Shown: positions 14,032 through 22,885 of the stretch, one piece after another
Layout of the letters: every line of letters begins with the position of its first letter
Position numbering within the stretch: the stretch's first letter is position 1
Assembly: GCF_002410825.1 (NCBI RefSeq)
Contig: NZ_DHOS01000016.1
Location: 1-37,683 of the forward strand
Direction: 5' to 3'
Length of the DNA stretch: 37,683 nucleotides
Source of the DNA: Proteiniphilum sp. UBA5384
Lineage (GTDB): Bacteria; Bacteroidota; Bacteroidia; Bacteroidales; Dysgonomonadaceae
Notes under the pieces: model-generated
What the model was told of the DNA's origin: nothing
The model's database searches: none
What the model saw: only the letters and a program-made list of their open reading frames with translations
Program-made: the position numbers and the translations under genes

Positions 14032-15975
14032 TTATGATTTGTAATTCCTTTGTTGACGGACTACAAACTCATAATCAAGCGGCTCCTTATACATCACCGG
14101 ATCTTTGTCTTCTCCCTGGTATTCCCAGCAGGAAACATAGGAGAACTGATCGTCGTGGCGTAACGCCTCTCCTTCAGGTGTTTGATGTTCTAAGCGGAAG
14201 TGCCCACCGCAGGATTCCTCTCGGTCGAGTGCGTCGTGGGCCATCAGTTCGCCGATTTCGATGAAGTCCGCCAAGCGTAACGCCTTTTCGAGTTCCACGT
14301 TGAGCGTCTCCTTGTTGCCCGGAATACGCAAGTTGGTCCAGAAATCTTTTTTCACTTCCTTCAACTTTTCGATCGCCTTTTTCAATCCTTCGGCATTGCG
14401 GCCCATACCGACAAACTCCCACATAACGTGTCCCAGTTCCTTGTGTATATGGTCCACGGAGTGTTTCCCTTTTATATTCATTAGGCGGTTGATCCTGTCG
14501 TTGATATCTTTCTCGGCTTTTTCAAATTCAGGCGCGTCGGTCTTGAAGCGTGGCACGCTGATCTGGTCGGCCAGATAGTTTTGAATGGTGTAGGGAAGTA
14601 CGAAATAACCGTCGGCCAGTCCTTGCATCAGCGCGGAGGCTCCCAGGCGGTTTGCACCATGGTCGGAGAAGTTGGCTTCACCGATGGCAAACAGTCCGGG
14701 GATGCTGGTCATCAGTTCGTAATCCACCCAGATACCTCCCATCGTATAATGAATGGCGGGATAGATCATCATGGGGGTTTCGTACGGATTGTCGTCTACG
14801 ATCTTTTCATACATCTGGAAGAGGTTGCCGTAGCGGGCTTCCACCACGTCTCTGCCGAGGCGGTTGATGGCTTCGGCGAAATCGAGGTAAACTGCCAACC
14901 CGGTGCTACCCACGCCGTAACCAGCATCACAACGTTCTTTGGCGGCGCGTGATGCCACGTCGCGTGGAACAAGGTTCCCGAATGCCGGATAACGACGTTC
15001 CAAATAGTAGTCGCGGTCTTCTTCCTTGATATCGGTCGGTTTCAGCTTGCCTTCACGGATAGCTTGGGCATCTTCTATCTTTTTGGGTACCCAGATGCGG
15101 CCATCGTTTCGCAACGATTCCGACATAAGGGTCAGTTTCGACTGGAATTCACCGTGTACCGGGATGCAGGTCGGGTGTATCTGTGCCATACAGGGGTTGG
15201 CGAAGTAAGCACCTCTTTTGTAGCATTGCCATGCAGCCGAACCGTTGGAGGTCATCGCGTTGGTCGAAAGGAAGAAGGTGTTGCCGTATCCACCGGTACC
15301 GATCACCACGGCATGGGCGGCGAAACGTTCCAGTTTTCCGGTGATTAGGTTGCGGGCGATAATACCGCGTGCGCGACCGTCGATAATTACCAGGTCGACC
15401 ATCTCGTAGCGGGTATAAAGTTTTACCTGCTTCTTGTGGATGGCACGGCTCAAAGCTGAATAGGCTCCGAGCAAGAGCTGCTGGCCGGTCTGGCCGCGGG
15501 CGTAAAAGGTACGCGATACTTGTGCGCCGCCGAAAGAACGGTTGTCGAGCAGACCACCGTATTCACGGGCGAAAGGAACACCCTGTGCCACGCACTGGTC
15601 GATAATACTGTTCGATACTTCCGCCAGACGGTACACGTTGGCCTCACGGGCACGGTAGTCGCCCCCTTTTATCGTGTCATAGAACAGGCGATAGACGGAG
15701 TCGCCGTCGTTCGGGTAGTTCTTGGCTGCATTGATACCTCCCTGTGCAGCGATGGAGTGTGCGCGTCGGGGAGAATCCTGAATGCAGAAATTCAGTACGT
15801 TGAAACCCATCTCGCCCAATGAGGCGGCTGCTGACGCACCGGCCAATCCGGTACCCACGACAATAATATCGAGGCGGCGCTTATTGGCCGGGTTTACCAA
15901 CTTTTGATGGTCTTTGTAATTGGTCCATTTCTCGGAAAGAGCCCCTTCGGGTATTTTGGAATTTATCTTGTTCAT
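14032..15975 (-). CDS. frdA: Fumarate reductase/succinate dehydrogenase flavoprotein subunit
   Basis: The catalytic FAD subunit interconverts fumarate and succinate. It has the dinucleotide fold VVGTGLAGASAAASLGEMG near residue 40, the flavin-attachment segment RAHSIAAQGGINAA, and the substrate-site HYTMGGIWVDYE and GANRLGASALMQGL motifs. The start is placed at the ATG at 15975 (647 residues); an in-frame TTG nine bases upstream is a less likely start. The long length fits the B-type, two-haem complex II of epsilonproteobacteria and Bacteroidota. It lies 20 bp after frdC and 42 bp before frdB. Confidence 0.97.
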   Translation of the reverse strand: MNKINSKIPEGALSEKWTNYKDHQKLVNPANKRRLDIIVVGTGLAGASAAASLGEMGFNVLNFCIQDSPRRAHSIAAQGGINAAKNYPNDGDSVYRLFYDTIKGGDYRAREANVYRLAEVSNSIIDQCVAQGVPFAREYGGLLDNRSFGGAQVSRTFYARGQTGQQLLLGAYSALSRAIHKKQVKLYTRYEMVDLVIIDGRARGIIARNLITGKLERFAAHAVVIGTGGYGNTFFLSTNAMTSNGSAAWQCYKRGAYFANPCMAQIHPTCIPVHGEFQSKLTLMSESLRNDGRIWVPKKIEDAQAIREGKLKPTDIKEEDRDYYLERRYPAFGNLVPRDVASRAAKERCDAGYGVGSTGLAVYLDFAEAINRLGRDVVEARYGNLFQMYEKIVDDNPYETPMMIYPAIHYTMGGIWVDYELMTSIPGLFAIGEANFSDHGANRLGASALMQGLADGYFVLPYTIQNYLADQISVPRFKTDAPEFEKAEKDINDRINRLMNIKGKHSVDHIHKELGHVMWEFVGMGRNAEGLKKAIEKLKEVKKDFWTNLRIPGNKETLNVELEKALRLADFIEIGELMAHDALDREESCGGHFRLEHQTPEGEALRHDDQFSYVSCWEYQGEDKDPVMYKEPLDYEFVVRQQRNYKS

Positions 15976-15995
15976 AATATTCAATTCTTTTTTAG

Positions 15996-16670
15996 TTATC
16001 CTAATAGGTTAGAGTAGCCGAGGTGGACGGCTATGGCTACAATGGCAAATCCCAGGCAAATAACGGTTGCTACTACATTCCCGAGCACTTTAATCCGTTT
16101 CATCCATACACCGTTGTTCAGCCCGGCGGAATGAAGGGCGCTCCAGAATCCATGCGTCAGATGGAACCACAACGCCACGAACGCTAACACATAGAAAATC
16201 ACAACCCAGATGTTGGAGAATACCTCCGCCACTAATTCGGCACTGTCATGCCGCGCGCCTTCAATCATGAAGAGTTCCTTGAACTGCATCTGATACCAGA
16301 ATTGCATAAAGTGCGCAATCAGGAAGAACAATAGAAACAGTCCCAGCACGAGCATGTTTTGCGAAGACCAGGTAGTTTGGGTCTTGCTGGCGGATGCATA
16401 CCTTTCTTTCCCGCGTGCCCTCCGGTTCTGTATCGTGAGGATAATTCCCCAGATAATATGGATCACGAACCCTGCCGCGATTACTCCTGTTCCGACAATA
16501 GCCCACCAGTTCGCACCGAGGATGTCATTGGCGAGGAAGTCGTATGTCTCATAACTGAAGAGTAACACAAGGTTCATCGACACGTGGAACAACAGGAACA
16601 GAATCAGAAAAAGGCCGGAAATGCTTTGGACAAATTTCCGCCCGATAGATGATTTGATTAGCCAACTCAT
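15996..16670 (-). CDS. frdC: Fumarate reductase/succinate dehydrogenase cytochrome b subunit
   Basis: This 224-residue membrane anchor has five hydrophobic helices (about 17-38, 55-80, 105-125, 152-175 and 197-218). Histidines at 29, 71, 120 and 170 lie in four of the helices with spacing like that of the two-haem b subunit of Wolinella fumarate reductase, so they are the likely haem ligands. It binds menaquinol and hands electrons to FrdB. It is the first gene of the operon, with a -7-like promoter element about 90 bp upstream. Confidence 0.94.
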   Translation of the reverse strand: MSWLIKSSIGRKFVQSISGLFLILFLLFHVSMNLVLLFSYETYDFLANDILGANWWAIVGTGVIAAGFVIHIIWGIILTIQNRRARGKERYASASKTQTTWSSQNMLVLGLFLLFFLIAHFMQFWYQMQFKELFMIEGARHDSAELVAEVFSNIWVVIFYVLAFVALWFHLTHGFWSALHSAGLNNGVWMKRIKVLGNVVATVICLGFAIVAIAVHLGYSNLLG

Positions 16671-16758
16671 AAAGTTCTCTTTTTTTAATTATTTAGATGT
16701 ATTAATTTTTTACGTCCCGGTTTTGCTGTTGCCGAAATAAAGCCTTTGTTCAGCAATA

Positions 16759-16766
16759 CAAAAGTA
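16759..16766 (-). promoter_or_regulatory. -7 element of the frdCAB operon
   Basis: The minus strand reads TACTTTTG, a full TAnnTTTG match, about 90 bp upstream of frdC. No TTTG lies at the expected -33 distance. The leader of about 80 nt shows no clear hairpin. Confidence 0.5.
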
Positions 16767-16859
16767 CAACTTTTTATCTGTTTTCCCAGTACTGTTTAAA
16801 GAAATTTTTCCTTAATAGCCCTTTGCTTCCTTGGGTGCCCTCTTTTGCTGATATTTTGT

Positions 16860-16867
16860 TATCTTTG
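16860..16867 (+). promoter_or_regulatory. -7 element of trpS
   Basis: TATCTTTG followed by CAC is a textbook Bacteroidota -7 element 30 bp upstream of the trpS ATG. The -33 region is poor (no TTTG at 19-20 bp). Confidence 0.6.
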
Positions 16868-16897
16868 CACCTTCAACTAAAACGATATTGAATCATT

Positions 16898-17953
16898 ATG
16901 AATATAGTATTAAGCGGTATTCGCTCTACCGGAAAACTGCATTTGGGTAATTATTACGGCGCGCTGCGCAACTTTATCAGGATGCAAGAGGAAAACAGAT
17001 GTTACTTTTTTATAGCCGATATACACTCCCTCACTACGCATCCCGATCCCAAAATGCTGCATGAGAATGTAAAGAATGTGTTGGTAGACTATCTGGCCGC
17101 GGGTATCGACCCGGAGAAGTCGGTAATTTATATTCAGAGCGATTTGCATGAGACAGCTGAATTATACCTTTATCTCAATATGCATGTGGGAATCGGGGAA
17201 TTGATGCGCACAGCCTCCTTTAAAGATAAAGCCCGCCAGCAATTACATATCGACCGCATGCATACGGAGGAAGGTGATGTTGAAAGAGAAATTTTTAATG
17301 AAAACAATAAGAACAGCGTGAATGCGGGATTGCTTACATATCCCGTGCTCATGGCGGCAGATATCCTTATCCATCGTGCCGATAAAGTACCGGTGGGAAA
17401 AGACCAGGAGCAACACCTTGAGATGACCCGCCGTTTTGCCCGCCGTTTTAATAATTTCTATGAGGTAGATTATTTTAAGGAACCGGTAGCATATAATTTC
17501 GGGGAAGAACTAGTAAAAATTCCGGGACTGGATGGCAGTGGAAAGATGGGAAAATCGGAAGGGAATGCCATCTATTTGAGTGATAGCCCTAAAGAGATTG
17601 AAAAGAAGGTGAAAAAAGCACTCACTGATGCCGGACCAACTGAGCCCAATTCCGTAAAACCCGTATATATCGAGAATCTCTTTACCTTGCTCCGTGTGGT
17701 TTCTACTTCCGAGGTAGTAACACATTACGAAGAACAATGGAATTCCTGCGCTATCCGCTATGGCGACCTGAAAAAACAACTGGCAGAGGATATTATTAAG
17801 GTAACTACGCCTATACGGGAGCGAATCCTGGAAATAGAGAAAGACGACGCTTACCTGCGCAAAGTGACCCTTGAAGGAGCCGAGAGAGCAAGGGAAAGTG
17901 CCCGTAAAACAATAGAGGAAGTGAGACGGATAGTAGGGCTCAAACCATTTTAA
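16898..17953 (+). CDS. trpS: Tryptophanyl-tRNA synthetase
   Basis: The 351-residue class I synthetase charges tRNA-Trp. The HIGH-type motif is LHLGNYYGAL (14-23) after GIRSTGK, and the KMSKS-type loop is KMGKS (216-220) within GLDGSGKMGKSEGN. ADILIHRADKVPVGKDQEQHLEMTR in between is the tryptophan/ATP-binding core. Length is slightly above the 330-340 residues usual for bacterial enzymes. It is divergent from frdCAB and followed after 148 bp by a DUF2156 gene on the same strand. Confidence 0.97.
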   Translation: MNIVLSGIRSTGKLHLGNYYGALRNFIRMQEENRCYFFIADIHSLTTHPDPKMLHENVKNVLVDYLAAGIDPEKSVIYIQSDLHETAELYLYLNMHVGIGELMRTASFKDKARQQLHIDRMHTEEGDVEREIFNENNKNSVNAGLLTYPVLMAADILIHRADKVPVGKDQEQHLEMTRRFARRFNNFYEVDYFKEPVAYNFGEELVKIPGLDGSGKMGKSEGNAIYLSDSPKEIEKKVKKALTDAGPTEPNSVKPVYIENLFTLLRVVSTSEVVTHYEEQWNSCAIRYGDLKKQLAEDIIKVTTPIRERILEIEKDDAYLRKVTLEGAERARESARKTIEEVRRIVGLKPF

Positions 17954-18014
17954 AAATAAGGTATTCTCTGTCCAATACAAATAATGCAGGTTTTGCCGGG
18001 AGAACTAAAAGCTC

Positions 18015-18034
18015 AGAATGAGTCGGATCATTCT
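18015..18034 (+). other. Perfect hairpin after trpS
   Basis: AGAATGA (18015-18021) and TCATTCT (18028-18034) form a 7-bp stem around a 6-nt loop, 61 bp after the trpS stop. The following CTGTGTTTG lacks a real T-run, so termination would be weak; read-through into the DUF2156 gene is possible. Confidence 0.5.
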
Positions 18035-18101
18035 CTGTGTTTGTGAAAACTTTTCAGCGGGTTGATTGTTCACCCAAAAGTAAAAAGAAAAATATGTCCT
18101 T

Positions 18102-18998
18102 ATGCTGACATTTAAATCGCTTGAATTAAAAGACAAAGATATTATTAACTCCTATCTCCGGGAACAAAATTACAGAGCATCAGACCTCTGCTTTGCCAAT
18201 TTATATTGCTGGGGAGAAAAATTCAGAACCCAATTTGCTATAACTCCCGATTGGTTGTTTATCCGGTTTAAGGATAATAACGGTAGGAATTCTTATCTCA
18301 AACCAGTCGGAAGAGGAGACCTTAAGGAGGCTATCGCCCTTATTCAGGAAGATCATTCGTCATTCAATACCCCTTTTCAGATGAGGGGACTGACAAAAGA
18401 AATGATTACTGAAATTGAATCGGTAGTGACTGGTCGGTTTGACTATAAACTAAACAGATCTGTCTCCGACTATATTTATACGACTGAGAAATTGATCCAT
18501 CTAACCGGTAAGAAATTACAGAGTAAGAGGAATCATATTAACCGGTTTAAACGGGAAAACGAATGGAAGTATTATTCTCTTACCGGAAACCGTTTAATGG
18601 TGGAAGAGTGTAAGAAAATGCTCGAACAATGGATGGAGGTACACAAGGAGGAGCAAGATCCGTCGCTGGTTTATGACGATCATGCCACTACGTTGATGCT
18701 CAATAATTTTGAGTATCTTGACCTGAAAGGTGGAATGATTTGTGTAGATGGTGAAATTGCGGCCTTTACTATTGCGGAACATCTTACAGACGATACCATC
18801 GTGGTGCATGTGGAGAAAGCTTTTACCGATATACATGGAGCTTATACCATCATTAATCAACAGTTTGTGGAGCATGAAGCAGCTGAATACCTTTATGTGA
18901 ACAGGGAGGAGGACATGGGAATGGAGAATCTTCGACAGGCTAAATTGTCCTATCAACCCGACATACTTCTTGAAAAGTATAATGCGAGATTTAAATAA
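18102..18998 (+). CDS. DUF2156 (phosphatidylglycerol lysyltransferase C-terminal-like) protein
   Basis: The 298-residue protein matches the stand-alone DUF2156 family of Bacteroidota, made of two GNAT-like folds. Visible signs are the N-terminal LELKDKDIINSYLREQNYRASDLCFANLYCW, the central GKKLQSKRNHINRFKR basic segment (about 146-161) and the C-terminal AAEYLYVNREEDMGMENLRQAKLSYQP, the usual ending. The same domain, in MprF, transfers an amino acid from aminoacyl-tRNA to phosphatidylglycerol. Whether the free-standing form does so is unknown. There are no membrane helices. It is followed after 48 bp by a GNAT gene, with trpS upstream. Confidence 0.85.
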   Translation: MLTFKSLELKDKDIINSYLREQNYRASDLCFANLYCWGEKFRTQFAITPDWLFIRFKDNNGRNSYLKPVGRGDLKEAIALIQEDHSSFNTPFQMRGLTKEMITEIESVVTGRFDYKLNRSVSDYIYTTEKLIHLTGKKLQSKRNHINRFKRENEWKYYSLTGNRLMVEECKKMLEQWMEVHKEEQDPSLVYDDHATTLMLNNFEYLDLKGGMICVDGEIAAFTIAEHLTDDTIVVHVEKAFTDIHGAYTIINQQFVEHEAAEYLYVNREEDMGMENLRQAKLSYQPDILLEKYNARFK

Positions 18999-19046
18999 TT
19001 TAAGCTCTGTCGTTATTTATTCGCTCCGAATAACAATAAATTGGGT

Positions 19047-19922
19047 ATGATTCAATTTGCTGATAGAGAGACAAGACCTCAAGTGCGGGAGATGTGGAAA
19101 ACCGTCTTTGGTGACCTTGACGATTATATGGATGTCTATTTTCGGTATAACTATCGTGACGAAAATACGTTAGTGTATATAGAAAAGGGTAAAGTTGCCG
19201 CATCATTGCAGATGTTACCTTACAGTTTTACCTTTTGTGGAACAGAAATTCCAATTCTTTATCTTGCCGGTGTTTCTACGCTCCCTGAATACCGGAGAAG
19301 AGGATACACAAGACAACTCTTGATCCGGAGTTTTGAAGAGGCTGCCCATAGAAATGTGCCGTTGATGTTGCTTGTTCCACAGGAAGAGTGGCTGCTGAAA
19401 TTCTATGACCGGTACGGCTTTGCGCAGACGTTCGATGCCGGAACAACGGAGTTGCCTTCGTTGAAAGCATTGATGGAGAAATACCCGAACGATCTTTATG
19501 GAGCTTTTAAGGAATTTGATGACTTTTTCCGACAGAATGATATGACCGTACAAAAAACGTTTGAGAATTTTTGTGCTATATTTGAGGAAGCGGCACTGTA
19601 TGATTTTCCTTCCGTGAAGAATCTGATGGGAATGGTGCGTGTGATCGATGCGGAAAGACTCCTTTCACTGTTCGCCGCGCATTACGAGCGGAAATCATTT
19701 TCGATTGTCGTAAATGATAAATTAGTTGAAAATAACGATAGTGTATTTACCATAGCAGGGGGAAAAGTTAAACGAAAATCTCCTGATGTTGAACCTGTAC
19801 TTGCAGCCGATATAAGAGAATTGGCGCAGTTGCTTCTTGGATATCATACTTCCGGAAAAGAAGAACCCTTTAAGACTCTTTTCCCCGAAAAACAACCTCA
19901 GATGCATTTTATGCTGGAATAA
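19047..19922 (+). CDS. GNAT family N-acetyltransferase
   Basis: This 291-residue protein has the acetyl-CoA-binding signature LAGVSTLPEYRRRGYTRQLL (the R-R-G-Y variant of Q-x-x-G-x-G/A) at about 74-93, then LMLLVPQEEWLLKFYDRYGF, as in the N-terminal half of Eis-like two-domain acetyltransferases. The C-terminal half (about 180-290) ends in a sterol-carrier-like region with the LLxxxx pattern. The ATG at 19047 is preferred to the in-frame TTG at 19041. The acceptor substrate is unknown. It converges with corA with only 8 bp between them. Confidence 0.85.
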   Translation: MIQFADRETRPQVREMWKTVFGDLDDYMDVYFRYNYRDENTLVYIEKGKVAASLQMLPYSFTFCGTEIPILYLAGVSTLPEYRRRGYTRQLLIRSFEEAAHRNVPLMLLVPQEEWLLKFYDRYGFAQTFDAGTTELPSLKALMEKYPNDLYGAFKEFDDFFRQNDMTVQKTFENFCAIFEEAALYDFPSVKNLMGMVRVIDAERLLSLFAAHYERKSFSIVVNDKLVENNDSVFTIAGGKVKRKSPDVEPVLAADIRELAQLLLGYHTSGKEEPFKTLFPEKQPQMHFMLE

Positions 19923-19930
19923 CCACCCGC

Positions 19931-20875
19931 TCACAACCATTTCTTTTTTCTGAAATAGTAAAGAATAAAGAGAGAGGAAATCACCATCAATAAAATGGCT
20001 ACCGGATACCCCCATTTTTCTTGAAGTTCCGGCATGACATCGAAGTTCATCCCATAAATACTTGCGATAAGTGTGGGTGGCATAAAGATTACCGAGACGA
20101 TGGTGAATATCTTGATGATCTTGTTCTGTTCGATATTTACATATCCGAGGAAGGTGTCCTGTAAATAGTCGAGACGGTCGAAACTGAACTTGATATGTTC
20201 TACCAGCGAATTGATGTCCTTGATGATAATAGTAAGCTTGGGCTGTAATTCTGCCGGGATAAATTCACTTCGTAACATACTCGATACGGTACGTTGCTTG
20301 TCGATAATATTCTCACGGAGCATCATTGTCTTTTCCTGCAGGTTTTTGATCTCCGACAGCAGCTCTTCATCCGCTTCCTGTAGCGTGAGAGAATTACTCA
20401 GTTGGGTAATCTTCTGGGTCATATTCTCGATCATATCGGCATCGAATTCTACGCGGGTTTCCAAAAGGGCTACCAACACGTGTGCTCCGGTAGGATAGTT
20501 GCGAGGGTTGGCCGATATTTTTTTTACCGTCTCATGGAAAGAAATCAGTTCCTGACTACGGACAGTCACCAAAATATTATTTTTAAGGATGAATGATACC
20601 GGATCGGTTTCGAAATTGGATAACAAGAAATTGGAGTTGACGACCAGCGTGTCGTTGGTTTCGATATAACGAGATGACATCTCGATCTCGATCATCTCTT
20701 CTTCTTCCTGGATGTATATCTTGAGGAAATCTTCGAGTTCGTTTTCTATCTCCTCGTCCACGTCATTGAGGTCGATCCATAGAAAATTACCGATGGGGTT
20801 TGATTTTAAGAAATCGAGGCTGCGGCTCAATCTCACGATGCCGTCTTTATGATAAAAAAGTTTTACTTCCGCCAT
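19931..20875 (-). CDS. corA: CorA-type magnesium/divalent cation transporter
   Basis: The 314-residue protein has a large soluble N-domain, a long charged helix (about 160-250) and two C-terminal membrane helices (252-272 and 290-308). The selectivity motif YGMNFD (274-279) sits directly after the first helix, and the basic tail RKKKWL faces the cytoplasm. CorA forms pentamers that let Mg2+ in. The loop MPELQEKWGYP follows the motif as in the family. It lies 40 bp downstream of rsmA on the same strand, so they may be co-transcribed. Confidence 0.95.
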   Translation of the reverse strand: MAEVKLFYHKDGIVRLSRSLDFLKSNPIGNFLWIDLNDVDEEIENELEDFLKIYIQEEEEMIEIEMSSRYIETNDTLVVNSNFLLSNFETDPVSFILKNNILVTVRSQELISFHETVKKISANPRNYPTGAHVLVALLETRVEFDADMIENMTQKITQLSNSLTLQEADEELLSEIKNLQEKTMMLRENIIDKQRTVSSMLRSEFIPAELQPKLTIIIKDINSLVEHIKFSFDRLDYLQDTFLGYVNIEQNKIIKIFTIVSVIFMPPTLIASIYGMNFDVMPELQEKWGYPVAILLMVISSLFILYYFRKKKWL

Positions 20876-20915
20876 GGTGTCTCTTTTTGATGGTTTATTT
20901 CTCTTCCGGAGGAGC

Positions 20916-21695
20916 TTAACTGACTAGCGGTTCCAATAGGTTGGTCAGTGCTTCGAATTGCTCAATCGACAGTTGCTCGGGTCGTTTCATTAGTAGGGGA
21001 TCCTCGGGCAAAGGGCTCTCTTCGGCTAGTAGTGATTTTATGGAGTTGCGAAGCATCTTCCGTCGCTGGTTAAATCCAGCTTTTACTACCATTTTGAATA
21101 ACTTCTCATTGCAGTTGAGTTGCTTTCGTTTATTGCGGGTAAGCCGTACAACTGCCGATTTGACCTTGGGCGGAGGGATGAACGCCTGTTCGTCTACCGT
21201 GAAGAGATACTCGATATCGTACCATGCCTGTAATAAGACACTGAGAATACCATAGGTCTTACTACCCGGTGAAGCTACCATGCGTTCCGCAACCTCCTTT
21301 TGGATCATACCCGAACAACAGGGAACAGAGTCTTTGTTGTCGAGTACTTTGAAAAAAATTTGTGATGAGATATGGTAAGGATAATTTCCGATAATACAAA
21401 AAGGTCTGTCGAAATGCCGGCTAAAGTCCATCCGTAGGAAATCTTCTTCCAGAATCTTACCTTTCAGGGTGGGATACTTCTCTTTGAGGTAAGCCACTGA
21501 TTCGCGGTCGATTTCCACCACGGTGAGTTCTCTCTTATCCGCCAGTAGGAAATCGGTAAGCATACCCGTCCCCGGTCCCACCTCCAGCACGGGTAGCGTG
21601 GGGTATTCATTGAGGGTAGCAGCGATACGACGTGCGATATCCTTGTCTTTAAGGAAATGCTGACCCAGGTTTTTTTTTGCTTTTACCGGAAACAT
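20916..21695 (-). CDS. rsmA: 16S rRNA (adenine1518-N6/adenine1519-N6)-dimethyltransferase
   Basis: This 259-residue enzyme (KsgA) dimethylates two adjacent adenines near the 3' end of 16S rRNA as a late check of 30S assembly. It begins KKNLGQHFLKD, has the SAM-binding VLEVGPGTGMLTDFLL (36-51), the catalytic IGNYPYHISSQIFF (motif IV, NYPY in place of the more common NLPY), and the C-terminal FNQRRKMLRNSIKSL. A -7 element is present upstream. Confidence 0.96.
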   Translation of the reverse strand: MFPVKAKKNLGQHFLKDKDIARRIAATLNEYPTLPVLEVGPGTGMLTDFLLADKRELTVVEIDRESVAYLKEKYPTLKGKILEEDFLRMDFSRHFDRPFCIIGNYPYHISSQIFFKVLDNKDSVPCCSGMIQKEVAERMVASPGSKTYGILSVLLQAWYDIEYLFTVDEQAFIPPPKVKSAVVRLTRNKRKQLNCNEKLFKMVVKAGFNQRRKMLRNSIKSLLAEESPLPEDPLLMKRPEQLSIEQFEALTNLLEPLVS

Positions 21696-21730
21696 TGCAA
21701 TATGGCGATTATTCCTTATCTTTACCGCCG

Positions 21731-21738
21731 CAAAGGTA
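21731..21738 (-). promoter_or_regulatory. -7 element of rsmA
   Basis: The minus strand reads TACCTTTG followed by CGG, a full TAnnTTTG match, 36 bp upstream of the rsmA ATG. No TTTG at the -33 distance. Confidence 0.55.
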
Positions 21739-21866
21739 ATATTTTATTACGTAAAACGGATAAATGGGTTCATAAAAAAGAGATACAACCGCCTGACTGT
21801 TTATGTTTGTCTGCCTTTGTTTATGGATGATGATTGTAGTTGTATAAGACAATATATCAATAACAG

Positions 21867-22859
21867 ATGAAAGTGAATTCGAATACTTTCAAGAGCCTGA
21901 TGAAGACTCTCTTTTCCTTGTCGCTCGGATTGCTGATTATTTGGGCAATGTACAGGAATACCGATGTGGGAGAGTTGTGGTATATCATTAAGACTGCTAA
22001 TATCCGTGTAATTGCTTCTTCTCTTATTTTTGGCCTTATGGGGAATTATATCAGGGGATTACGGTGGGAATTGTTTATCAACTCACTCGGATATTATCCC
22101 CCCAGAGCCAGTGTGGTCTATGCAACCCTGGGTAATTATGCGGTAAATTTTGTACTTCCCCGTGCAGGGGATGTCTGGCGTTGCGGAGTAGTGAGCCGGT
22201 ATGACAAGATTCCTTTTTCTAAAACTCTTGAGACTTTTGTAGTGGATAAGATGGTGGATATTATAACAGGGCTGGGCATTATCTTTATCAGTGTATTACT
22301 TTACATCGATTTTTTTGTTTCTTATCTCCGTGACAATCCTGATTTGACAAACGGCTTTGTTTCTGTGTTCTCTTCCATTTGGATGAAGATAGGAATGGCG
22401 ATATTGCTGCTGGCGGTGGTTTTAATGTTTACAGTTTTCAGAAGAACTATATTGATGGAGAAAATCCGTAAATTCTTCAGTACGCTGAAAAATGATTTAA
22501 AGCTTATTTCGCAAATGAAGGAGAAAAAACGCATAATAATTTACACGATACTGGTCTGGTTTTGTTTTTATTTGTATTTTTACATTTGCTTCTTTGCTTT
22601 TGATTTTACAAAAGACCTCGGGCCTTTGGCCGGTTTGATTGTTTTTGCAATGACCAATATCGGTATCTCTGTCCCTGTACAAGGAGGTATTGGACCATGG
22701 CACTTTATGGTGATTTCTTCCCTTCTTATTCTGGGGGTTACTGAAAAAGAAGCACTCGCCTTTGCTGGCGCAGTATTTATTATTCAATCAGTATGGCAGA
22801 TCCTTTATGGTCTCTTTGGCGTATTTGCCATGCCTTATGTGAAAAGAGAAAATAAATAA
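21867..22859 (+). CDS. MprF-type flippase-domain membrane protein (LPG synthase TM family)
   Basis: The 330-residue protein has about eight membrane helices and the signatures of the UPF0104/lysylphosphatidylglycerol synthase TM family: YIRGLRWELFINSLG (about 62-76), NFVLPRAGDVWRCGVVSRYDKIPFSKTLETFVVDKMVDI (92-130, the P-R-A-G-D block) and PVQGGIGPWHFM near residue 273. In MprF this domain flips aminoacylated lipid across the membrane; free-standing members probably move or bind lipids, but their cargo is unknown. It heads a tight co-directional run, with pepD 26 bp downstream. Confidence 0.88.
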   Translation: MKVNSNTFKSLMKTLFSLSLGLLIIWAMYRNTDVGELWYIIKTANIRVIASSLIFGLMGNYIRGLRWELFINSLGYYPPRASVVYATLGNYAVNFVLPRAGDVWRCGVVSRYDKIPFSKTLETFVVDKMVDIITGLGIIFISVLLYIDFFVSYLRDNPDLTNGFVSVFSSIWMKIGMAILLLAVVLMFTVFRRTILMEKIRKFFSTLKNDLKLISQMKEKKRIIIYTILVWFCFYLYFYICFFAFDFTKDLGPLAGLIVFAMTNIGISVPVQGGIGPWHFMVISSLLILGVTEKEALAFAGAVFIIQSVWQILYGLFGVFAMPYVKRENK

Positions 22860-22885
22860 TATAACTTTAGGGAAAATATAGTAAT

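Noticed and set aside
13280..15822. Many long open frames on the plus strand opposite frdA and frdB
   Set aside because: They are shadows caused by codon bias and higher GC in these genes; the minus-strand products match complex II subunits end to end.
15976..15984. TTG start of frdA nine bases upstream
   Set aside because: The ATG at 15975 is in frame, better placed after the A-rich region and gives a normal N-terminus.
18015..18034. trpS hairpin as a T-box or tryptophan-sensing element
   Set aside because: It lies after the gene, is only a simple 7-bp hairpin and has no tRNA-binding consensus.
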